Assembly: GCA_012521035.1 (NCBI GenBank)
Contig: JAAYND010000065.1
Location: 1-6,057 of the forward strand
Direction: 5' to 3'
Origin: Methanomicrobiales archaeon
Lineage (GTDB): Archaea > Halobacteriota > Methanomicrobia > Methanomicrobiales > Methanoculleaceae
DNA length: 6,057 nucleotides
Positions 1-4,962 of the stretch are shown one piece after another. The notes under the pieces were generated by a model that was not told where the DNA came from, ran no database searches, and was given only the letters and a program-made list of their open reading frames with translations. Positions within the stretch are counted from its first letter, which is position 1. Each line of letters starts with the position of its first letter. Made by a program: the position numbers and the translations under genes.

Positions 1-111
1 ATGGCAGCAAACGCCGTCGCCGGGGAGTGCCGCATGGGACCGATCTTTGGCGGAATGCTCCTCTCCGGGGAGCGTGCCGCAGACCTGGTCGCTGAGAAGC
101 TGGGCCGATAA
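1..111 (+). CDS. thi4: Thi4-family thiazole synthase / ribose-1,5-bisphosphate isomerase-type protein, C-terminal end (5' partial)
   Basis: Frame 1 is open from the first base to TAA at 109-111 and encodes 36 residues. The stretch RMGPIFGGMLLSG (visible residues 11-23) matches the conserved C-terminal FAD-binding segment of the Thi4 family, where an arginine precedes MGP-x-FG. Known family role: Thi4 makes the thiazole precursor of thiamine from NAD and glycine; methanogen members use free sulfide as sulfur donor rather than sacrificing a protein cysteine. Related archaeal proteins have also been named ribose-1,5-bisphosphate isomerase. The residue that separates sulfide-using from suicidal enzymes is upstream of the window, so subtype cannot be read here. 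The ATG at base 1 is internal, because a full protein is about 250-270 aa. Transcription probably ends in the T-rich stretch just downstream. Confidence 0.88.
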   Translation: MAANAVAGECRMGPIFGGMLLSGERAADLVAEKLGR

Positions 112-118
112 TATACCA
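108..118 (+). promoter_or_regulatory. Possible TATA box for the BLES03-like gene
   Basis: The AT-rich run GATAATATACC overlaps the thi4 stop codon and is followed by T-rich sequence. Its centre lies about 40 bases before the ATG at 155, which would place an archaeal start site near 138 and give a leader of roughly 15-20 bases. Read from spacing and composition only. Confidence 0.4.
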
Positions 119-120
119 AA

Positions 121-129
121 TTCTTTTTT
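121..129 (+). terminator. T-rich tract, probable thi4 terminator
   Basis: TTCTTTTTT starts ten bases after the thi4 stop. Archaeal RNA polymerase terminates on non-template oligo-T without needing a hairpin. The tract lies between the proposed TATA box and start site of the next gene, so terminator and promoter are interleaved. Confidence 0.5.
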
Positions 130-136
130 ACTGCCC

Positions 137-142
137 GGAGAG
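137..142 (+). promoter_or_regulatory. Candidate ribosome binding site
   Basis: GGAGAG lies 12 bases before the ATG at 155. The spacing is somewhat long, but it is the only purine-rich motif in the short leader and supports 155 rather than the upstream ATG at 47, which sits inside thi4. Confidence 0.4.
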
Positions 143-154
143 CTACCAGTATGT

Positions 155-805
155 ATGGAAGAGATCGATCCGGAGTCCCTGACCGAGGTCGCGTACGGGA
201 TCTTTCTCGTCTTCCTCTACCGCGAACTCCGTTCCCATGGTCCATATCTCTTTGAACGCATCGAGCAGGGAATTGATTTCAAAGCAGATCTCCATGAGAT
301 CTTCGAGCGATTCCGGGACGATTACCCGCCGCTCGCTGCGGCGCTCCTCCTGCGCCCCGGAGAGATTGATGCGATCTATAGCGAGATCCTGGAGGGTGAG
401 GGTATCCTTCCTTCAAAGACTACCCGGATCTACTGGATCGCCCAGGATGCGCCCGAACCGGCACCACGTGGTCTCGACGATGAGCAGGTAGGGAAGTGGC
501 TCATCTTCGTCCCTCCCGATGAGGCGGATGAGGCGTGGAGGAAGGTCCGGGATGAGACAGCGCGCGGATTGCTCGGTATATCGGCAAAAGTCAGCACCGC
601 AAAACCAAACCCCGACTCCCGCGACGAGAGGACGGTCATCTATGTCTACACCCGGGACTGGGCGGACGAGGCCGATGTGATGCGGGTTCGCGAGCGACTC
701 CGCGACCTCGGTTTTGTGGACAGACTCGGATACAAGCGAAACATCGAGACCTACCGGGGCGAATACAGCGAAGAGGGGAAGAAGGTCACCTACTACAGCG
801 CCTGA
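155..805 (+). CDS. BLES03/DUF1917-like protein (putative phosphothreonine lyase domain-type naming), function unknown
   Basis: This gene encodes 216 residues. The reading frame extends upstream to an ATG at 47, but that would overlap the end of thi4, so I start at 155 behind GGAGAG. Residues 1-85 look like a helical, acidic region rich in Leu, Ile and Glu, and I do not recognise them. Residues 110-203 carry the recognisable part: GKWLIFVP (113-120), a predicted amphipathic helix, LGISAKVSTAKPNP (140-153), a VIYVYTRDW strand (161-169), then DVMRVRERLRDLGF and an RGEY near the end. From memory this block fits the archaeal relatives of human BLES03 (C11orf68), placed structurally near the eIF4E-like fold; some database records call them putative phosphothreonine lyase domain proteins. 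No catalytic activity should be assumed. No signal peptide or clear membrane segment is seen, so it is probably cytoplasmic. It appears monocistronic and is convergent with EF-2. The family assignment is from pattern memory; presence of a real gene is much surer. Confidence 0.62.
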   Translation: MEEIDPESLTEVAYGIFLVFLYRELRSHGPYLFERIEQGIDFKADLHEIFERFRDDYPPLAAALLLRPGEIDAIYSEILEGEGILPSKTTRIYWIAQDAPEPAPRGLDDEQVGKWLIFVPPDEADEAWRKVRDETARGLLGISAKVSTAKPNPDSRDERTVIYVYTRDWADEADVMRVRERLRDLGFVDRLGYKRNIETYRGEYSEEGKKVTYYSA

Positions 806-821
806 CCGGGCATCATCACTC

Positions 822-827
822 TTTTTT
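822..827 (+). terminator. T6 tract after the BLES03-like gene
   Basis: A run of six T lies 17 bases after the TGA at 803-805, in otherwise GC-rich DNA. This fits archaeal oligo-T termination. No stem directly precedes it. Confidence 0.45.
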
Positions 828-895
828 CCGCCGAGACCCCGGTGGTCTGCATGCCCCTGCAGGGCGGGGCCACTCAAGATCCCCGGCATCCGTTC

Positions 896-912
896 CCGCC
901 GGGTACCGGCGG
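896..912. repeat. Short perfect inverted repeat (7-bp arms, 3-base loop)
   Basis: CCGCCGG at 896-902 and CCGGCGG at 906-912 are exact reverse complements around GTA. No T-run follows on either strand, so it is not a classic intrinsic terminator. It may be a chance product of GC-rich sequence or a structure at the 3' end of one of the convergent transcripts. Confidence 0.45.
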
Positions 913-1083
913 CCCGGGCGTTCTCATGCCTGCAAATCCCTCGATCCAGCCGGATAACACTTCTCCACCGGGGGATCGGGTCCTGACCGGTAAAACGCTC
1001 GTACCATGACAGAGCGCGGAATAGATCAAACTCCGGGCCGGCCAGCGCCTCGTGCCCGGAAAGGCTCACCCGCTCATGCGGTG

Positions 1084-1096
1084 AAAAAGAAAAATT
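1084..1096 (-). terminator. T-rich terminator tract after EF-2
   Basis: On the - strand the sequence 20-32 bases after the EF-2 stop reads AATTTTTCTTTTT. This is a typical archaeal oligo-T terminator and marks the end of the rps12-rps7-EF-2 transcript. Confidence 0.6.
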
Positions 1097-1115
1097 AAGG
1101 GTATTCGCTCTGGAA

Positions 1116-3308
1116 TTACGCCAGGTAGTCTTCCGGTCGCGGGAGCTGTTCCTTCAGGCCCTTGCGCTTTCGGATCTCCCTGACCACTTCGCCCACGATG
1201 CCTGAGGGAACCAGTTCGAATCCGGCGAACTCGGTGCTCCACATCGCGCGACCCTCGGTAGCTGACCGGACGTCGCCAGCGAACCCGAAGAGCTCGGCGA
1301 CCGGTGCTTTGCCGACGATCGTCATCGTGTCCCCCTCGCTCAGCATATCGAAGACCTGACCGCGCCGGCCCTGGATCTGCGACGTCGCTGCTCCCATCTG
1401 ATCGCTTGGGACCGTGATCTGGATCTTCTGGATAGGCTCAAGGAGCGAATCGCCGGCCATCAGGATACCGGCCTTGACGGCGCTCCTGACCGCCGGGATG
1501 ACCTGGGCAGGACCCCGGTGGATGGCGTCCTCGTGAAGTTTCACATCCACGAGCCGCACCTTGAGGTTCTGGACCAGTTCATCGGCAAGAGGACCGCCGC
1601 GCAGTGCCTCGCGCCAGCCGTCGAGAACCAGTTCCATCGTCTCGTTGAGGTACTGGATACCCTTCGTCATATCGAGGAACATGTTCGTCCCCTCGATCGC
1701 CCTGACGTTCTTTGCCTCTTCCTTATCCATGCCGGCCTCGATGAGGGTATCACGCCGTTCAAGCGCCTGCTGGGTCATCGAGACCTCACCTTCCTGGATC
1801 AGCTTCACGATCGCGGGATCCATGGGCTCAAGCTCGATGTAGAACCGGTTGTGGCGGTTCGGCGATTTCCCCTCGACCGGGCCGGCCGTGCCCGTGATCG
1901 TCTCACGGTAGACGACGATCGGCGGGGAGGTGATGATCTCGACACCCTTGTCGCGCCTGATACGGCCCGTGATGATCTCAAGGTGCAGTTCACCCATGCC
2001 GCTGATCAGGTGCTCGCCGGTCTCCTCGTTGATCGAGACCTGAACGGTCGGATCCTCCTTTGCGACCTGGCGGAGAACCTCGACGAGCTTCGGGAGATCC
2101 TTCATGCTCTTCGCCTCGACAGCGACGGTCATGACGGGCTCTGAGTAGTGCTTCAGCGACTCGAAGGGCGTCATATCCTGGAGCGTCGAGACGGTCGATC
2201 CGACGATAGCGTCCTTCAAGCCCGTGACGGCGGCGATGTTCCCGGCGGCGAGCTCGTCCACCTCGATCCGCTCGGCGCCCATGAAGATGCCGACCTGTGC
2301 GAGACGGTTTGTGCGCTTTGCCGCGCCCATGATGTAGCACTCGGTACCCCGGCGGAGCGTCCCTGAGAAGACTCTTCCCGTGGCGACCTCGCCCGCGTGG
2401 GGATCAAACGATATATCGGTGACCATCATGCAGACAGGCCCGTTCGGATCGCAGGCGAGCATGGCCTTACCCTCGGGGGACTCGTTATCACCATGCCAGA
2501 TGATCCGGACACGCTGTTTCTGGGCCTCGACGGGGTCGGGCAGGTGCTTGACCACCATATCGAGGAGGACCGCATGCAGGGGACTGTTCTTCGCGAGCCA
2601 CTTCATGTCCCCGGAGTTGCACTTCTCGTAGATGTCCTTGAACGAGACACCGCTCTTCTTCATGTAGGGGACGGAGACCGCCCAGTTGTAGAGCGCGGAG
2701 CCGAAAGCAACGGTGCCCTTCGCGGCATCCAGTTTCCAGCCCTCATTGTACATCTTCTCGTTCATGCCCTTGATCAGCTTGTTGACCTTGTCGATCACAC
2801 GGGCGAGGCGGATCTGCATCTCCTGCTCATCCACTTTGAGCTCGTTGATCAGGCGGTCAACTTTGTTGATGAAGAGGACCGGGCGGACGCCCTCCTTGAG
2901 CGCCTGGCGGAGCACAGTCTCTGTCTGGGGCATCGTCCCCTCGACTGCATCCACCACGACGACGGCGCCGTCAACCGCACGCATGGCACGTGTCACGTCA
3001 CCGCCGAAGTCCACGTGGCCGGGGGTATCGATCATGTTGATCAGGTACTCCTCGTTATCATAGGCGTGGACCATGGAGACGTTGCTCGCATCGATGGTGA
3101 TGCCTCGCGCCTGCTCTTCCTCATCAGAGTCCATGAAGAGCTGCCTGCCGGCGAGCTCCTCGCTGATCATGCCTGCCCCTGCGAGCAGATTATCTGAAAG
3201 GGTTGTCTTTCCGTGATCGATGTGGGCGACGATACCGATGTTGCGGATATGGTCCGGCTTGTCCATCAGGTTTGTCACCCGCTCTACCATCTTCTTTCGT
3301 CTGGTCAT
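1116..3308 (-). CDS. fusA: Translation elongation factor 2 (EF-2)
   Basis: This 730-aa GTPase drives translocation of tRNA and mRNA on the ribosome, in the cytoplasm. All G-domain motifs are visible: P-loop AHIDHGKT (28-35), the RGIT switch I motif (68-71), DTPGH (94-98), NKVD (148-151) and SAL (204-206). Domain II covers roughly 285-375. Domain IV carries LHEDAIHRGPAQ, in which His597 is the expected diphthamide site of archaeal and eukaryotic EF-2; bacterial EF-G lacks this motif. Length is normal for archaeal EF-2. The ATG at 3308 is preferred over the in-frame ATG at residue 7, because homologues start with a basic x-R-R-K-K-M-V-E-R leader and a GGTG motif precedes it. It lies 27 bases after the rps7 stop, so it is probably co-transcribed with rps12 and rps7. 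No elongation factor 1A gene follows, and the next gene is convergent. Confidence 0.98.
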   Translation of the reverse strand: MTRRKKMVERVTNLMDKPDHIRNIGIVAHIDHGKTTLSDNLLAGAGMISEELAGRQLFMDSDEEEQARGITIDASNVSMVHAYDNEEYLINMIDTPGHVDFGGDVTRAMRAVDGAVVVVDAVEGTMPQTETVLRQALKEGVRPVLFINKVDRLINELKVDEQEMQIRLARVIDKVNKLIKGMNEKMYNEGWKLDAAKGTVAFGSALYNWAVSVPYMKKSGVSFKDIYEKCNSGDMKWLAKNSPLHAVLLDMVVKHLPDPVEAQKQRVRIIWHGDNESPEGKAMLACDPNGPVCMMVTDISFDPHAGEVATGRVFSGTLRRGTECYIMGAAKRTNRLAQVGIFMGAERIEVDELAAGNIAAVTGLKDAIVGSTVSTLQDMTPFESLKHYSEPVMTVAVEAKSMKDLPKLVEVLRQVAKEDPTVQVSINEETGEHLISGMGELHLEIITGRIRRDKGVEIITSPPIVVYRETITGTAGPVEGKSPNRHNRFYIELEPMDPAIVKLIQEGEVSMTQQALERRDTLIEAGMDKEEAKNVRAIEGTNMFLDMTKGIQYLNETMELVLDGWREALRGGPLADELVQNLKVRLVDVKLHEDAIHRGPAQVIPAVRSAVKAGILMAGDSLLEPIQKIQITVPSDQMGAATSQIQGRRGQVFDMLSEGDTMTIVGKAPVAELFGFAGDVRSATEGRAMWSTEFAGFELVPSGIVGEVVREIRKRKGLKEQLPRPEDYLA

Positions 3309-3312
3309 AAAA

Positions 3313-3316
3313 CACC
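3313..3316 (-). promoter_or_regulatory. Ribosome binding site of EF-2
   Basis: GGTG on the - strand lies four bases before the EF-2 ATG and can pair with the archaeal 16S 3' end (CACC). It sits directly after a T7 run, so the rps7-EF-2 spacer holds both a possible termination signal and the ribosome binding site. Confidence 0.55.
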
Positions 3317-3335
3317 AAAAAAATAAGGGGGATAT

Positions 3336-3941
3336 TTAACGGGCAGCCTTTGCGATGCGCTCTCTCTCTTCCTTCTTTGAGACGGCGTACGATCGGGTAT
3401 CGCCGTTCGCGGCCGCGATCAGTTCCTCGGCGAGCGCCTCGCTCACGCTCTTCTTCTTCTTGTGGCTCGCCTGCAGGACGCCGTCGGTGATGAACCGCAG
3501 AGCGACATCGACGCGGCGCTGGGGTGCGGTATCGACCGACTTCGGGACGTTGATGCCACCGTACTTCAGCCGGACGGTCTCCTCGCGGGGACCGGTGTTC
3601 TCGATAGCATCCACCAGCACCTGGACCGGGTTCTTCCCGGTCTTCTTATGGACGATCTCAAACGCATCCCTGACGATGCGGATGGCGAGCTCCTTCTTGC
3701 CGGTATTCTGCTCGGTCTGCATCATCTTATTGATCAGGCGCTCGACGATCAGCATATTGCTCTTATTGAACTGCTGACCGGAGAGTTTGCCACAGGAGTG
3801 CGGCACGATCATCGCGTGCAGGTTCACGTACCGGATGAGGCTTGGATCCCTGATCTCCACCTCGCTCATATCCCAGCGGTTGAAGAGGAGTTTCGGGCTC
3901 CCGCCTTCTGCTTCTACTGCTACCTCTGCTACTTCTGTCAT
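3336..3941 (-). CDS. rps7: 30S ribosomal protein S7
   Basis: The product is a 201-aa archaeal-type S7, a primary 16S-binding protein of the small-subunit head near the E and P sites. The conserved core is clear: NPVQVLVDAIENTGPREE (104-121), KYGGINVPKSVDTAPQRR (126-143) and ALRFITDG (147-154), with the characteristic archaeal C-terminus SYAVSKKEERERIAKAAR. The first ~20 residues form an acidic, Ala/Val/Glu-rich extension. The frame could start at GTG 3950, but I choose ATG 3941: a perfect Shine-Dalgarno GGAGGTGA ends five bases before it, and the GTG is part of that motif. With this start, rps7 begins five bases after the rps12 stop, so the two are likely translationally coupled. It is the middle gene of the rps12-rps7-EF-2 cluster. 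Confidence 0.97.
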   Translation of the reverse strand: MTEVAEVAVEAEGGSPKLLFNRWDMSEVEIRDPSLIRYVNLHAMIVPHSCGKLSGQQFNKSNMLIVERLINKMMQTEQNTGKKELAIRIVRDAFEIVHKKTGKNPVQVLVDAIENTGPREETVRLKYGGINVPKSVDTAPQRRVDVALRFITDGVLQASHKKKKSVSEALAEELIAAANGDTRSYAVSKKEERERIAKAAR

Positions 3942-3946
3942 TCTCC

Positions 3947-3954
3947 TCACCTCC
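3947..3954 (-). promoter_or_regulatory. Shine-Dalgarno site that decides the rps7 start
   Basis: On the - strand GGAGGTGA is fully complementary to the archaeal 16S 3' end. It contains the last codon and TGA stop of rps12 (AGG TGA) and lies five bases before ATG 3941. The frame's upstream GTG (3950-3948) is inside this motif, so it is an unlikely start. Confidence 0.85.
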
Positions 3955-4375
3955 GCGGCTTCTCCTTGCGGCCGATGACCATCTCGTTGAGGCTGACGTT
4001 GTTCACCTTGGTCACGACGAACCGGACGCCGGGAATATCACCCATCGACCGGCCCAGTCTGCCGCCGATCCCCTCGATCTCGACCTCATCGTGCTCATCG
4101 ATGAAGTTGATGGCGCCATCGCCCACGGCGAACGCGGTCACCTGACGGCCGTTCTTGATCAGCTGAACCCGAACACACTTCCGGATAGCAGAGTTCGGCT
4201 GTTTTGCTTCGACACCCACCTTCTCAAGGACGATCCCGCGTGCCTGCGGCGCGCCCTCAAGTGGGTCGGATTTTACATCAAGCCCGAGCTGGCGCCTGGC
4301 GTAGACGGGGTCCCGCCATCTGCGCGCCTTCGCATCGCGCTTCTGCTTTCTGGCAGCAAATTTACCATTTCCCAT
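3947..4375 (-). CDS. rps12: 30S ribosomal protein S12
   Basis: The product is a 142-aa archaeal S12 (the S23 family of eukaryotes), a decoding-centre protein that monitors codon-anticodon pairing. The universal loop KQPNSAIRKC (58-67) and the second conserved loop GDIPGVRF (112-119) are intact. The N-terminus MGNGKFAARK is typical of archaeal S12, which fixes the start at ATG 4375. A longer frame with an upstream ATG at 4393 would add six residues absent from the family and would include the GAGGG ribosome binding site inside the gene. It is the first gene of the cluster. In many archaea rps12 follows the RNA polymerase subunit genes, rpl30 and nusA; here the upstream neighbour is the divergent queD, so it must have its own promoter. 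Confidence 0.97.
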   Translation of the reverse strand: MGNGKFAARKQKRDAKARRWRDPVYARRQLGLDVKSDPLEGAPQARGIVLEKVGVEAKQPNSAIRKCVRVQLIKNGRQVTAFAVGDGAINFIDEHDEVEIEGIGGRLGRSMGDIPGVRFVVTKVNNVSLNEMVIGRKEKPRR

Positions 4376-4381
4376 CGAATA

Positions 4382-4386
4382 CCCTC
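4382..4386 (-). promoter_or_regulatory. Ribosome binding site of rps12
   Basis: GAGGG on the - strand ends six bases before ATG 4375. It supports this start over the upstream in-frame ATG at 4393. Confidence 0.65.
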
Positions 4387-4407
4387 GAATCAATTGAATT
4401 TATAGAT

Positions 4408-4420
4408 AGGAGCAACTCCT
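4408..4420. repeat. Small hairpin upstream of rps12
   Basis: AGGAG (4408-4412) and CTCCT (4416-4420) are perfect complements around a 3-base loop. If transcription starts from the TATA element near 4455, this hairpin lies in the rps12 leader, about 33 bases before the ATG. The 5-bp stem is short, and regulation through it is only inferred. Confidence 0.4.
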
Positions 4421-4435
4421 GGTGTGCTATAAAAC

Positions 4436-4445
4436 AACGCGCGTT
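4436..4445. repeat. 10-bp palindrome between the divergent promoters
   Basis: AACGCGCGTT is a perfect palindrome about 10-20 bases downstream of the rps12 TATA candidate on the - strand. This spot, between TATA box and start site, is where an archaeal repressor could block initiation. It could also be chance. Confidence 0.4.
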
Positions 4446-4449
4446 ACAG

Positions 4450-4460
4450 ATTTATATATT
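4450..4460 (-). promoter_or_regulatory. Candidate TATA box of the rps12-rps7-EF-2 operon
   Basis: On the - strand the sequence reads AATATATAAAT, the best TATA-like element upstream of rps12. It predicts a start near 4430 and a leader of about 55 bases containing the hairpin at 4408-4420 and the GAGGG site. Weaker alternatives on the same strand are TTTTATAG (about 4427-4434) and CTATAAAT (about 4399-4406). Confidence 0.5.
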
Positions 4461-4512
4461 GTGGAACCCGCTTGCGCGCCGATCTTTCGCTTTAGGTACT
4501 TGATCGGGGGAT

Positions 4513-4528
4513 GATATAATATTATATC
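4513..4528 (+). promoter_or_regulatory. Palindromic TATA element of the queDEC operon
   Basis: GATATAATATTATATC is a perfect 16-bp palindrome. Its centre is 28 bases before the queD ATG, so archaeal initiation would fall at or within a few bases of the start codon and give a leaderless or nearly leaderless mRNA. This agrees with the lack of a Shine-Dalgarno motif before queD. The symmetry means TBP could bind either way, with direction set by flanking BRE sequence, or the site may double as an operator. Confidence 0.6.
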
Positions 4529-4548
4529 CAGACGGGCAACCTTCATGG

Positions 4549-4962
4549 ATGAGAACCCGAATATACAAGGAAGTTTTTTTTGAGGCTACCCATCGCCTGA
4601 TCCACTATCGGGGGAAGTGTTTCCGGCTGCATGGTCACCAGTGGCGGGTGGAGATCTGGATCGAGGGGACGGCCGATGAGCGCACCGGTATAGTCCTCGA
4701 TTATAACTGCATAAAAGAGGTTGTCGGGCAGTTCGACCACCAGGTGATCCTCAACGCCGAAGACCCCATGGCGGCGAGCATCGAGGCGTTCCACCCGGTC
4801 GTCACCACTCCCGGCGATCCGACGAGCGAGCTTCTTGCCGCGCTGATCGCCGGCATGATCGATGCCGAGGCGGAGCGGCAGGGGCTCGATGCGCGCGTGG
4901 TAAAGATCCGGGTCTGGGAATCGACGTCCTGCTACGCTGAGCGCACGTATGATCGTCAGTGA
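4549..4962 (+). CDS. queD: 6-carboxy-5,6,7,8-tetrahydropterin synthase QueD
   Basis: QueD converts 7,8-dihydroneopterin triphosphate to 6-carboxytetrahydropterin, the first dedicated step to preQ0. The 137-aa protein has the normal size for the family. Zinc-binding histidines are His15 (FEATHRL), His28 and His30. The CxxxHGH motif (Cys24 to His30) marks QueD rather than other 6-pyruvoyltetrahydropterin synthase-fold enzymes, and Cys24 is the expected catalytic cysteine. The FDHQVIL segment holds the Asp63/His64 pair, PTSEL (91-95) the conserved PTxE motif, and Glu124 in WEST the pterin-binding glutamate. ATG 4549 is chosen because it gives the family N-terminus; a nearby ATG at 4545 is out of frame and soon meets a stop. 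No Shine-Dalgarno motif is seen, so translation is probably leaderless. It is the first gene of the operon and overlaps queE by 14 bases. Confidence 0.94.
   Translation: MRTRIYKEVFFEATHRLIHYRGKCFRLHGHQWRVEIWIEGTADERTGIVLDYNCIKEVVGQFDHQVILNAEDPMAASIEAFHPVVTTPGDPTSELLAALIAGMIDAEAERQGLDARVVKIRVWESTSCYAERTYDRQ

Larger units (their letters stand above)
806..1115. other. Convergent intergenic region without a recognisable gene
   Basis: These 310 bases separate two converging genes. I see no tRNA (no GGTTCRA arm with matching stems) and no convincing protein. An open - strand frame crosses the region but runs on antisense through most of the BLES03-like gene with no recognisable protein pattern. 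What is visible: the T6 terminator at 822-827; a 10-base palindrome CCCTGCAGGG (855-864); a perfect 7-bp inverted repeat at 896-912; a second 7-bp stem TCCGGGC/GCCCGGA (1032-1038 with 1054-1060); a weak bulged stem at 1067-1083; and the EF-2 terminator tract at 1084-1096. The density of small GC-rich stems may only reflect high GC. Confidence 0.5.

Noticed and set aside
811..820. GTGATGA on the - strand, resembling the C box of a C/D-box guide RNA
   Set aside because: No convincing D box (CTGA) or C'/D' pair at the expected spacing follows, so a guide RNA is not supported.
413..1069. 218-codon open frame on the - strand opposite the BLES03-like gene and the intergenic region
   Set aside because: It has no recognisable motif, is rich in Arg/Gly/Ala as expected from GC-rich antisense, and lies mostly opposite a better-supported gene.
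1067..1083. Bulged hairpin next to an A/T-rich tract after EF-2, considered as a hairpin terminator
   Set aside because: On the EF-2 strand the T-tract comes before the stem, which is the wrong order for a hairpin terminator; the T-tract alone explains termination.
806..1115. Search for a tRNA or other small RNA in the intergenic region
   Set aside because: No T-arm consensus with matching acceptor and anticodon stems was found on either strand.
2397..3197. 266-codon open frame on the + strand opposite EF-2
   Set aside because: It is a mirror of the EF-2 G domain and domain II, with low-complexity His/Asp/Leu composition and no independent start signals.
4545..4580. ATG at 4545 as the queD start
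   Set aside because: It is out of frame with QueD and reaches a stop after about a dozen codons; ATG 4549 gives the proper family N-terminus.
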